This document shows, in pieces, positions 1 through 11,675 of a stretch of 64,000 bases of DNA; position 1 is the stretch's first letter, and each line of letters opens with the position of its first letter. This DNA comes from Nectonema munidae. Taxonomy: Eukaryota; Nematomorpha; Nectonematoida; Nectonematidae. The notes beneath the pieces are model-generated. The model did no database searches, was not told the DNA's origin, and was given only the letters and a program-made list of their open reading frames with translations. Both the position numbers and the translations under genes were made by a program. The stretch lies in assembly GCA_030549495.1 (NCBI GenBank), contig JAUIRK010000858.1, positions 384,501 to 448,500 on the forward strand, written 5' to 3'.

Positions 1-266
1 AAGTATACAAACATTGTAGCACTTTGGTAAAAAGCTTGATCAATCGATGCTAGACTTCTGTGCCACGCTTTTAAGCATACTCAATTCTTGGTGGAAGCTG
101 CAAGTCTTGAAACGAAGGTGTAAAGAAAAAAGTAAATGTAAGGATATTTCATCTTTTTGCAAGCTTTTATTCGCATTTTTAAAATGGGCATCAAGACATC
201 AAGCAAAATGTGTGCTACTAAGCGCAAAATATACGATAAGGTATGCCTTGATTAAAAAGAAAAAAT

Positions 267-272
267 TTTATT
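267..272 (-). promoter_or_regulatory. Poly(A) signal AATAAA of the FBPase gene
   Basis: On the minus strand the canonical AATAAA lies about 165 bp beyond the FBPase stop codon. It is the first canonical hexamer I see downstream, so the 3' UTR would be short. Position is seen; use is inferred. Confidence 0.5.
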
Positions 273-435
273 CGTCAACAATATTTAATATTAATAAGTA
301 ACGGTAATTTCATAAAGATGAAAAGTTTAGTAAAGTTGAGCAAGAAGGAAAAAAGATTTGTTTGGTATTCAAAGAAAAAGCGGGACTCAGGAACGGGAAG
401 GTGTTTGTGTTTATCAGTAAAATCCTCTTTCCACA

Positions 436-3400
436 CTATGCCTTCTGAAAGCGCTTGTAAAACGCTTCATACTCTTGAACATCAGCCTTCGATCCCAAAA
501 CGACGGGGCATCTTTGGTGTATTGAGGATGGCTGAACATCGAGAACAGATTTCGTTCCAGTTGTGCTCATGCCTCCTGCCTTTTCAACGATAAACGCCAT
601 TGGATTGCATTCGTAGAGTAAGCGAAGCTTTATTCCAAACAAGTTCACATAATTAATGATTCAAATATGCAAAGTTTTTATTATAGCAGGGCACTGGCGT
701 GGAGAAAACATTGGAAAAAATATTCCAATAATTGCTCCACGCGAAATTAAACCGTTTCAGACATTGGTTTCCAAAAAGTAATCACCTACTTTTCTTTTAT
801 CATCTACCTAGCAAAAAAAGAAAAATCTCTTACTTTTCCATTTGGAGATTTAGAAGTGGCTGGGTAAAGAAAAATGCCTCCATAGACGAGCGTTCTGTGA
901 ATATCAGCCACCATAGAACCAATATACCTGGCTGCATAAGGTGCTTCGCCTTCCTTCTAAAATTAATTCACCAACTTCAAATCACTTGAAAGCTCTTATA
1001 TATAACACACTCGAAGTAACGTAAAAGCTATTCTCACACCAACTCCAAAATTTTAAACTCATACACAGTCAACCCTCGTTATCAATGAATTTAAATTTTA
1101 CAAATAGACCTAAATTAACACAAATCATCCCAAAGTCAGTTCAAACTGAGGTAGACAATTTCTTCATTTTAAGGTATTTTCATATCTAATTATTACTTAA
1201 TCTCGTCTCCTTTCTATGGGGTGAAATAGGTTAAGTTGGAAATCTATAATGAAGAAAAGGTAAAGGTCCCATGGGGCGTTTTCTTCGAGAAGGCACACTT
1301 GCGCCGCTTGTATAGAACCATAAGAAAAGGAGGCTTGATGCTGGATCGAACCCAAGACCTTGAGTTTATCGAAATCCAGTATCCAACCAACCTAGCTCAC
1401 GCCCTCACGGAAGATGGAGAAAGATTACATCACATTTGGTAGGATGCAGATAACGGAACTAAATAGAAATTTGCTGCCAAAACATGAAGGAAAGTCACAA
1501 CCCTTGGTATGAGGGAAATATATTGACTATAAAAAACGATGATGATGATGATAAATGCTCGTGTAATATGAATAGCTATGATTTTTCAGATCGAAATTTT
1601 TTTCCATCAATGATAAGAAAAATAAAAGAGCCTAAATAACTTTAGTTCGTAACTTTATTTTAGCAAGCCGTAGTTTGATGACCACTTTTGGTTGAGGATC
1701 ACGAACCTGATATAATAACGTGGTCATAGTCTGTCTTATCCTCTTGTGATAATTACGAAAAAACTAGAATGTGATTAGAAAAGAAAAGATGCCAAAAATG
1801 ACCATTTCATTGCCATCGTATTGTTAAACAAAATTTTCGAATTTTGATATCTTCAATACCCAAAGGTGTATGGAGAATAAATATCATCAAAACAAATTTG
1901 CGTCTCATTTATGTTTCTTCAATAAAAAAGTATACAAAATTACTACATAATGAAGTACGTAGTAATGAATATACTAAGCGTATACTTTATTTGCTTTAAT
2001 TGATCCAAATTTATTCATAATGCTATGTATTCCTATGTATTCAAGAGGGGCATAAAACGCCCCCTTCACTAAAAAATTAATTGTACAAAATTGGCTTAAT
2101 TATATCCATTCAAATTTTGTAACTTTTCCTAAAAGTGTTAGCTTCATCTTTTGGTACCATTTCAATAGAAGTTGAATCACTCTCTCATGCCAAAAAGTGT
2201 CAATCAGAATCAAAAATTAACATTCCTCAACAAAACTTTGGCGTGATCTGAAGTTAACCTTATAACTTAGGGTCAATATTGAATACTCCCTTGAAAATTT
2301 ATAATTATATAGTTTTGAACCCATAATACTTTATATATTTAACTTTTTCAATAAGCATGCTACTTTTTAGAAAATGTCAATCAAAATTTTGAATGATGAG
2401 ATTTATATATCTAATAAAATATTCCTTAAAATTTTACATGAAATATATGTTTTATACCAAATCGGCCATGCTGGTTTTATTTCTGGGCTCATTTTTTGCA
2501 TTTAGGATGTGAAAATACCTATGTGTTAGTCAAATTTGCGGTTTACTTCTAAAAATTGTCTACAAAAACATTCCTTCAAATTTTACATGAAATATATGTT
2601 TTTATACCAAATCAGCCATGTTGGTTTTATTTCTAGATTTAAAGTTTAAAAATAACGGGGTTCGACTGAATTAAGCACCATTTAGTTGAAAGTTAAAAAA
2701 TACTGTATATACTCGCGTATCATGGGACGTTTTAAGAGACAATTTACTATAACCCAAATTTAAGGCAGCATTATATTATACAAGAGATACCAATAGACAT
2801 AATGAAAATTTACTGAAACTATTAATAAGTTACTGAAGAGAACGAAATTAGAAAGAAAATTTTTTTTGAGTTAATGCCCCAGTGAAAATATTTGAATGTA
2901 CAAACTCAAACAGTCAAATATTTTTGGCCAAAAATGCCTGCCTTGGAAAACTGTTATTAGTGTCAAAGATACAAAAGTAAAAGGTAGTCTAATATCTAAT
3001 AAGATTTGCAGGTTTTTAAATAAAGGATCTGTATATTCAATAAAAGTACCAAACTTATTTCAAAAATATTTTGTCGTAAGCTGGATTTTTTCATAGTTAC
3101 CCACCCACATTAACTGGATGAAGATGCAGAAAATAAAAAGGGCTCTTACTTTAGGAAACTTCTTCTCGTGAATGTATTCCATTACATCTTTATTCCAGTA
3201 CTGAGTGTAACCTTCGTTAATGCTGTAGTATTTGCCACGATTCTTACATCTTATATTCGGCTCAGTCAGAACAAATTCGCCTATAGCCTAAATAGTAAAT
3301 CAAATGAATGTAGCGTTCATTTTGTACAGCTGAACAATCATCGCTCGTTATGTTAAAAAATTATGTCGATGTCGGTATCTACTAAAATTTAGGGGTTTAA

Positions 3401-6400
3401 AAAAAGAAAAAAAAGTTTCATTTTTATAAGCATGTGAGGGGGGGGGGGCTCTTTTTTAGTGGAACCTGAAAGGGTAAGAGCTGGGTTTAAATATTTAAGT
3501 ATTTGGAGGCGAAGTCGGATTTTTGTAAGTACTACTTGGAGTTGGAGTCGAATATTATCACCCTGACTTTGCAGTCCTGGCTACATAATTAAGAAGTAAA
3601 GCATTACAGGTGTCACATATTATAAGCTAAAAAAGCCTTAATTGCATAGTCGTAAAAAGGTCATTGACATCTAAACAAATTTAAAAAAAAATTTTTTTTA
3701 AGGTAATGAAATGAAATGAATCCGGTTTATTGAGTTAAAGCAAGTTTTATTACGAACCCATTATATTTTTTGAAAATTACACTATAGTCAGGACTCAATA
3801 ATCGTGTAATCCTTTCATTATCCGAACAAAAAGAAAATGAAATGAATCTGTGCAATATTGGAATTTGTTTCTATTTGCGAAAGAGATTTTGTTAATCTAA
3901 TATTTGATATTTTACATTGAAAAGAATTTGTTAACCCGACTTCTGCGAAGCTGCACTCCCAATGTTGATATCGACAACAATGCGAGTTTATACACTGGCA
4001 AATTGGTGTTGTTGTTCTTATTCAGTTAATTGGACGGGAGCGAATCCCGACGCTTCTTAGTCCTTCTCGATACGGAAAAAATTCTCAGGTATATTTAGCG
4101 TTGTTTTGATTGGAGAAGTGTATGTGGAAGATAAACGTTAATGCCTTAAATACATATTTTAAAAAAATATATAATATAGTTTATTTTTAGTGTTGAAAAT
4201 ATATAATTCATTTATTGACTGCCTCTACTCGAATCTTATATTTGGAAGAGAGATAGCATAGAGACATTCAAAAACATCCTAATAAACCAAATATATCCAG
4301 TAAGTCACATATTGCCGGCATATATTAATTATTAAATATGGAAATAAATGAAAATTTTTGAATTTTAGTCAAACGGAATCGAGATTTTTATGCAGTTGAA
4401 TTGAATATTGAAAATTTTTAAAGAAATTGTTAATAATAATTGCTTCGATCCTATAACGTAATTTGATTGGTTAAAAGAAAAAATTATTCAAATCACATCA
4501 AAGATTTTGCGTAATCCACCCGTGACAAAAAAGACAATAAGTTTTTAAAATAAAAAAAATTCATTAATATGGCGGATTCACTATTCGGTTGCGATTGGAC
4601 TGTTACCAATTGGATAGAAAAAAAAAGAAGTCTTGTTTGTATTTGTAGGATTTTAAAAATGAAACTACTCCAATTACAAATTACCCCGATTTTTTATCTA
4701 CTGCCAAGCAATTGCATGTTGGATGCGAAAAATTGTGTCAATTGTTTATACCAATTAAAAAATTTTAAAGTCATAGCTGAGCGTGAGAATTCTGATGAAG
4801 ACTTTTATATCTAGAATATCTACACAATAGAAGTGTCAGGCGTGATATGATGAATGAGATCACGTGAAGAGGGTATTCCATGAAAACACGTGAATCACGA
4901 TTACATCATTGTCACGTGAGGAGAAATTGTAGAAAGTAAGTGTGAAAAGCGAAAGAAGGCGTAAAAAGATGTGAGAAACGCATAATATACCTGCACTTTA
5001 AAGTGTAGAATTCTTATAGCGATGAATTCCTACTCGAAGATATAAAATACTCTGTAATCAACACAGCATAACACAAAACACACTTGTTTCTCAATCCAAT
5101 AATATATACAGATAGATATAGCACCGAAACAAAATTATGACAAATTGATGTCAGAAAGCACATTGTAATATGAAAATTTGTAAAGTGTAAAAAAAGTTAA
5201 ATGTGATTAAAAAATTGTTTCAAAAAATGTAATGATGACAAATTATGTAAACTACTCAAATCTTTTCTTACAAAGTTAAGAGGCGACCCACCATTTGGGA
5301 ATCCCCGTTGTAAGCAGAGTGGTATGTGAGATCAATTTGGTTGTTTGCGATAAAATATCCATCGACAAAATGGCAAAAACTTGTGGGATGTGAGATAATA
5401 GGTTGACGGAAAAAATCTGCAACTGATCTAATCGTCGAAGCTAAGAATCTTGATCCAGTCGACCCGGGGCTAATTCCTAATCATGACGACATGCCTATCA
5501 TATATCTAGATATCGAAGAATATTGAGAGCTCTTGGATGCCAAACGAACAAATAAAAAAACAAGGAAGCAAGATAAGAATAACAATCTTTATTATCAAAA
5601 TGGAATTATCAAACATGGCCTTTTATAAATTAAATTTTTTTTCAGGTAAATTTATTTAGTTGACAGTATTTCTAAATTCTTTCAGATCACTAAGAACGGA
5701 TATTTTCGGGATACCGTTTAATTTCAATAAAATCTTTAATAAAGCAATACATGATAAACAACATACATACTTGAAAAGTGAAGCATGATATATATTTAAA
5801 AAAATAGACCAAAAATACCGGATCTAGAGTAAAGCCATCAACAGTATCTCCTGTGCAAAGAACAAGCATTGTAGCGCTGCCGTATAAAGCATAGCCAGCC
5901 GCGACAAGATCTTTACCAGGCTGCAAAACATCTTCAATTCCCGCTGGAGATTGCGAATCTTTCTGGATGCAAAGTTAAAAAAGGAATAAACAAGTGAGAG
6001 GATTTAAAGAGAGAAAGAAACAACAAACTCACTTTCTTATAAATTGCAAAAATAGAGCCAATTGATACTAAGCAGTCGATGTTGGAGGAGCCGTCTAACG
6101 GATCAAAGACTATTATATATTTGCCAGAATTTTCCGTTTTGACTTCTATGATATTCTCACATTCTTCAGAAACCATCAGGCAGCACGTGAAAGATGACTT
6201 TAGGGCGTTAATGAAGATGTCATTTGCTAAAACATCCAACTTTTTAACATCTTCACCTTGCACATTCACGCTTCCAGCTATCCCATATCTAGTGAAATAT
6301 ATGAGCAAAAAATAAATAGCCAATGCAAAAATTCATGAATAGATTTGTATTAAAGCATTAAAAAATGCAGACGATTTTATTTTTGTAAAGTCGATAACCG

Positions 6401-9400
6401 GTTAATAAGGATCACTAATATAAAATTTCATAAGAAACTGGAAAAAATCGAGTACCAAAAGCTTCCTAGGAAAATTAAATTTTGAGTACTGAACGTTTAT
6501 AATGTTTTGAAATTTTTTTGGATCTCATAATTCATGCACCCAAACATATTTTTCGATTACTAGCAAAAATATAAAACCACATGCCCATTGAATCTCTTTC
6601 ATGAATACCCACATTCGTCCAGCCTGTATTACTATCATTATCTACATAAGTAACGGAGAAAGAAATTATCTTATATAAAAGAGTGCATATCGATAGAAGA
6701 CGCAGACAGAGTTCGATAAATGAACGAACAACATACTATGTATCGTCGTCATAAAATATTTGGCAGTGCGAAAGAAAATTATTTTTCATACATTCACCAG
6801 GAGGGTTTACGACGGTTTCGCGCAAACGTTTTGGCGAAGACCCTTTTCGGCGTGAGCGTATTTAAAATTGAAAACTAACTTTAAATGCAACAAGAATATT
6901 TATACTAAATTTTGTCCATTGAATCAAAGTAACTAATATTCAAGTAATTAACCAACCAAATAACAAACTAATGAACTAAAAAGTAATGCGCCATTCCGTC
7001 GCGACATTTTCATATCAAGCTCTCAATTCTGATTTAGGCGCGAGATTTTCGCTGTTTCGAATTCTGTATTCACTATTACAAAGTATATATTTACGAAGCT
7101 GGTACACAAGTAAGGAAAAGAATTCATGAATAGCAGTGAATGAAGTTGATTTATTTTTCAGTATTATAATCTGTTTTTTTTACAACAAAATGATCTATAA
7201 GCAACTAATAGTTTTATAGTTCTAAAATTTTGAAAAGTACGCTACAATAAACTATAACTTCATTGATTTAAGTAGATATAGGCCCTTAAAATGTTGAACA
7301 AAATTTGTCGCAAGAAATCCATTTAAATCAGGGAATTTCTTTAGAACTTTTTAATGAAACTTTTAGCACTAAATTTTTTCCATTTCTTACACAAAAAAAT
7401 GGGTATCTTGAATACAAATTTTGTGAGGATTGAAATATAGGAAATCATACTTAGTCTTATACATTAGATAAGATTTCGAATCCACGGCTTTAACTGATAT
7501 AGAAGGACTAAAAAAGGTCGAACTCAGCGTTCAAGATAGAATCATGAACTAACGAAAGTTAATCTCCATTCCATTATCCATTAAAGCTTGGAGAATTTTA
7601 AGAAATTATGATTGTGCCATATATAGTTCAGGAAAAATAGAGGGCATTATTTCAAAAAAACGCCACTCACTTATAAAATATAATTTAATTTCATTCAGAA
7701 TAAATCAAATGCAAAGAAAACTCAAAAAATTAATATAAAATTAATCCTTTCGTGACCAGTGCATCATATATGATACATAAACAACTTTACCTTCGTCTCC
7801 TTTTTCAAATAGTTTTGTATATGAATCTTCTGCCTTTTAATAAATATCGTCTGATTTTTGTGGTCACGAAAGAGTTAATTCAGTATTCGTTCCTGACATT
7901 TATCATCCTTTTTTGCAGGTGACCCTTAAGTCTTTTAAATTTTATGTTCGGTTTGATATTACTATAATTAATTCTGATATCACTACTTTCACATGCATCT
8001 ATCTTTGATAACTAAAAATTTTATTTACAGCACGAATTCCATTTCAACGTACCATCTGTGGAGAAAGAATGAAAGAAATTCAAAATTGGTAGCTACTTAT
8101 CAAACAAGTTGTCAAAAATATTCTGTGTTTGATTGAATCAAGAAAAACATTTAGTACTTATACTTGTTATTCGTACATTTTCATAGCGCCCATAAGAATT
8201 TCAAAAGGCAGCATTGGGCCCTTAGCACTCATGTTGAGAATCAATGGGTTAAGAGGTGTGAATAAATTATATTTCAGATTGACCCATTAAGTCCCAATGC
8301 TCCCATTTGGGAACATAAGTAATTTAATCTTCGTCTGCTTTTTTCAATGACTTTGAATATAAATCGTCTGCGTTTTTTTAGATATCGTCAGATTTCTATG
8401 GTACTTAATGAGTTAATAATGATTATTATTAACATTATTAAATACTTTTCTATTCATTGTCAATCAAAATATGATTGGAATTGCCACATATTTTCTATAT
8501 TTTTATATCAAAACATAAAATTATGAAACTTAAGTTAAATAGATAAATTAAAAGATGTAATAGATAAAACGATTTACCAATCGTCACCCACTCCAATTCC
8601 ACACCATGAAATCATGGAGTTTCTTTAATTTTAACAAAAATGAGGGCGGAGTTAAAAAGCAGATCAAATACTTCGCCATATCCAACAAAGCTTTTATAAA
8701 TAATTTGTTTTATTTTAGACGTAGTCTGTTTGATTCGCGCTTGTGAAGTGGGAGTCGCACCTTTTGAGAAGGAGTCAGATTGCGACTCCAACTTTAAAAA
8801 TAGTTATAAAAGGCTAAAAAATTCAATAAATTTAAAGAATGAACTTTTTTTATTACACAAACACCTCGTAAAGGAACAAAGCTCAGTTTATGAGTTTAAA
8901 GTTTTTGGAAAATTTTTTAAACCAAATACTTTTGGAAAAATAATTTAGATAAATTTAGTTTTTGAATACTTATTGTTTTGGCTTAGATAAAAGGGTTATG
9001 GACAATAATTTGAAAATCTTTTTGAAAACAATGTAATAAAAGCCAAACTACAAATACAAACGAATAAAACAACATTTTTATAAACTATGTTGAAGAAAAG
9101 GACGAAACATTTTGCTTTGCAACATAAAGCATAAGCGTGTAAAATTCAGGACATCTTTTAAATTATTTAAAATTCAAAAATCTTGAAATATGGTGCATAT
9201 CATCATAATTTTAACATTAGTTATTAGATTGAAAACTAACTAGTGAGTCAGTAATTTATAACTGATGTTTCTAAGGCAATCTTACATAATTTGAAATTGA
9301 GATTTATATTTGAAACACAAAATTTGTTTAAATTATAAATTTTTAAAGTCAAAGTCGCACAATTATAAATAGGTGCAGCCCAATTTCTAAATGAATTCTT

Positions 9401-11675
9401 TTAAATACAGTTCTGCTTTACATTAGATATCGTCTGATTATTCTGGTCGTAACGGGTAGAAGAGAGTTTTTGATTAGTGTAGGAGAAGACTTGATCAGGA
9501 ACAAAGAACCCCGTTAGTGATGGGACTATACGAAAATTTTGTACAATTATGCTTCTTGATTTTTAAATTTTACTTTCAACTTCATATAATATACGTTTAT
9601 AGAGGTTTCTAATTGGAAGCAGGATATACTCTATGAAGTCAAATTGAACAGAAAAGTTCCATCGTTGTCGTCTATGATATTGAGTAATCCATGATGGAAA
9701 GAATTGAATGCAAAGTTAAGTATTTATGATAGTAGAAGTTAAATATAAATTTTCGGAATTAAACTTTTAGGTAAAATATTACATAAGGATTAAAAAGTCA
9801 AACAACTTTAAACAGGTTTCAGGTGACTTGGCTTCGAAAAAAATAAACTAGAGTATCTTTTCGTTTTTAAAATACAAGAGTCAATTTTTTAAAAGAAAAT
9901 CCTTATTTCAAACAAAATTTTTGACATAAAAACCCGATGTAAACTAGAAAAATTAGAGTGATGGTTAAAACGCTTTAGATTTCAATTGCTCATGAGCTAT
10001 GTTTATTCAACCTTACAGAAGGCGTATTCATTTAGAGGAATTAAAGTAAAAGAATCGGAAAAGTAGTAAATTTTACACAATCCGATACTTGAAAAAAGCA
10101 CGATTCTTATGATTCCAAATATAAACTAATCTTGCCATCACTAATTAAAAGCAATAATAATTCTGTTTAAATTTTATAATAAACTACTTTAGACTTACTT
10201 CATTAACCCCGACTCCATATCATGAAATAATGTCCTTACTGAAAGTAAAGGTATCGTGGGGTGTTTAAACTGAGAAGGCACAATTGAACCTGTTACATTG
10301 AACTAAGAGCAAATGTTTCATTCTGGAACAAAGGCCATGTAATAGTACCAAGGCATGGCATCCAAACAACTTACTCAATCAGGCCCAATTAATTAGTAAT
10401 GATTTGTACACAGATCGTACAAAATCACCATATATGTAAATAAAGTATACAAATATGAATTTGTTGAGAGTTAAATCTTCCAAGAGTTTTAGATATCTTC
10501 GAAATATTTTTATTTTATAAAATCAAATGATTTTGCACTCCTCCGAATACAGTGCGGCAATGAAGGCTCGCTTATTCCAGTTGTAGCATTTTCTGATTAG
10601 CCTCTTAACGACCAGAATAATTAGACGATAACTACGCTAAAGCAGATTTATATTAAAAACAATAGTAAACACAGACGATTTTACTATTGTAAAGTCGACT
10701 CTTGTCAACTCTGGTAGTTAACAGGTCAACCAAAATATCATAGCCGTAACTATTTATTGTTTTTAGGGGGCTTAAAATTTAAAAAAATTCATTTGAAAAT
10801 ATACATCAAAAGCATTTATAGGTATTGCTCACAGGGATGTCATAACTATTGATATTGAACCTTCGATTAATATATTCTGTTTTTATTGCTAACCCATTTA
10901 CAACTAAACAAAGCAGACGACGTTAGTAATGCCTATTTAATTCCATTGAAAGAAAGATAGAAATAAAAGTAAGTTAGATATTATACTAATAAAATTTTTA
11001 TGAAATTTGTGAAACATCTTTGTCTATGGCTGCATATAGGCAAAATTTAAGAGGTGCTTTTAATTGTATTTTCTTTAAAAATTGTCTATTGATGTGTTTA
11101 TTTTTAATTTAAGTATTCAATTTGGGATTATTTACAAAATGATTTTATTGATAAAAAATGGAAATAATATATTAAATACAAAACTATATCTGTATCAGCC
11201 AAAATTATTAGAGGAAGGGTCGACTAAAACATAAGGTACGAAATTAAGGAATCTAAATGCTACTTAAAGAGCAAATACCTTTATTTATATATAAATATAT
11301 GGAATTAGATTCTATGTTATTTCAATTCCAAAAAAAGAAAAAAATAGTTGACTCTAGCTTTGGGTTGCAAGATTCTTAAATCATCAAACCGAACAAAAAT
11401 GGTCTTAAAAAAAGTTAAGGATAAAATATTTAATTTTATAGTTTAAATATTGAAGAACATTATATCTAAATAATAATAATTTTTAATACCAAAGATACTT
11501 ACAGATTAGCAAGACCAGCCTTTCTGACAGCAGATGAAATCGCCTTTAAGCAGACTAGAATAGAATTTAGAAGCTGTGTCAATTCACCGGTAGCATTCGG
11601 ACATTTTCTTTGTTTTTCCAATACAAATCTCGTCAAGGTAATTATATTAGTTTCAATATGATTATTGTTGGCCAT
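436..11675 (-). CDS. fbp: Fructose-1,6-bisphosphatase, complete six-exon gene
   Basis: Hydrolyses fructose 1,6-bisphosphate to fructose 6-phosphate in the cytosol, the committed step of gluconeogenesis. Exons on the minus strand: 11675-11503 (start ATG, MANNN), 6288-6033, 5962-5819, 3287-3150, 956-834 and 627-436 (stop). All donors are GT and acceptors AG; phases agree throughout and give 341 residues, against 338 in human FBP1. The metal-binding motif [11 protein letters not shown] and the upstream SEE glutamates lie in exon 2. Substrate-site residues are present: NEGY (exon 4), RYIGSMVAD and YGGIFLYP (exon 5), and the Lys before LRLLYECNP at the exon 5/6 junction. The AMP-site segment [10 protein letters not shown] and GKY are kept, so AMP inhibition is likely; the human Arg of IYR is Lys here. 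Intron 1 (5.2 kb), intron 3 (2.5 kb) and intron 4 (2.2 kb) hold repeats; intron 2 is 70 bp. The last acceptor has a weak pyrimidine tract. Family assignment is secure. Confidence 0.96.
1257..1408 (-). repeat. tRNA-derived SINE, family S1 (copy 1)
   Basis: Lies in FBPase intron 4. Read on the minus strand it has an A-box-like TTGGTTGGATACTGG segment, an AACTCAAGGTCTTGGG stretch and a B-box GGTTCGATCC, then a body ending in CTTTACCTT. The same order recurs at 10245, 26357, 26580 and 36626. Family grouping rests on eye alignment. Confidence 0.7.
2421..2640. repeat. Imperfect tandem duplication, about 149-bp period
   Basis: A segment starting ATTCCTTAAAATTTTACATG at 2421 recurs as ATTCCTTCAAATTTTACATG at 2570, followed in both copies by a shared stretch ending in GGTTTTATTTCT. 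The copies differ by scattered changes, so the duplication is old. It lies in FBPase intron 4. Confidence 0.75.
3489..3588. repeat. Fragment of GGAGTCG-rich hAT-like element (right end)
   Basis: Repeated GGAGTCG/GAAGTCGG words and an end resembling GACT..GCAGTCCTG match the right end of the full element at 44719-46403. A G-run lies just upstream at about 3437-3448. It is in FBPase intron 3; no left end was found. Confidence 0.5.
4861..4918. promoter_or_regulatory. Three palindromic E-boxes at exact 26-bp spacing
   Basis: CACGTG occurs at 4861-4866, 4887-4892 and 4913-4918, each followed by A, with 26 bp from start to start. The sequence between the boxes is not obviously repeated, so this is not a simple satellite. 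CACGTG is the core site of bHLH-Zip factors (Myc/Max, USF, Mondo/Mlx). The cluster is in FBPase intron 3. Sites and spacing are seen; enhancer function is inferred. Confidence 0.4.
7741..7878. mobile_element. piggyBac-like MITE with TTAA ends
   Basis: Flanked by TTAA at both ends. The terminal inverted repeats read TCCTTTCGTGACCA on the left and, reverse-complemented, CTCTTTCGTGACCA on the right. It is 138 bp including both TTAA copies and has an ATATCGTCTGATTTTT core shared with other elements in the window. No coding capacity. Located in FBPase intron 1. Confidence 0.8.
8279..8416. mobile_element. piggyBac-like MITE, related copy
   Basis: Also 138 bp. The left end TTGA-CCCATTAAGTCCC pairs with a right end that reverse-complements to TTAA-CTCATTAAGTACC. 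It shares the internal CTTCGTCTGC and AGATATCGTCAGATT words with 7741-7878 although the termini differ. The left TTAA has decayed to TTGA. In FBPase intron 1. Confidence 0.7.
8744..8810. repeat. Fragment of GGAGTCG-rich hAT-like element (left end)
   Basis: GAAGTGGGAGTCGCACC..TTTTGAGAAGGAGTC matches the left end of the element at 44719. Only this end is seen here. Lies in FBPase intron 1. Confidence 0.5.
9400..9462. repeat. Fragment of the TTAA-type MITE family
   Basis: Carries CTGCTTTACATTAGATATCG, then TCTGATTATTCTGG and a degraded terminus CGTAACGGG, as in the element at 54631-54764. The left part is missing. Confidence 0.5.
10245..10380 (-). repeat. tRNA-derived SINE, family S1 (copy 2, diverged)
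   Basis: Starts GTAAAGGTATCGTGGGGTGTTT, then GAGAAGGCACAATTG, matching the 3' body of S1. The tRNA-like half is badly eroded. In FBPase intron 1. Confidence 0.55.
10605..10721. mobile_element. TTAA-flanked MITE
   Basis: TTAACGACCAGA at the left and, reverse-complemented, TTAACTACCAGA at the right form the inverted ends around 117 bp. The interior holds CAGACGATTTTACTATTGTAAA in the reverse orientation to the related element at 54631. In FBPase intron 1. Confidence 0.65.

Noticed and set aside
3168-3356. 62-codon plus-strand frame
   Set aside because: Antisense shadow of FBPase exon 4.
6079-6315. 78-codon plus-strand frame
   Set aside because: Antisense shadow of FBPase exon 2.
6780-6850. 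Possible promoter from CpG-containing patch (GGTTTCGCGCAAACG)
   Set aside because: It is short, lies in the middle of FBPase intron 1 and has no associated start or core-promoter motif.
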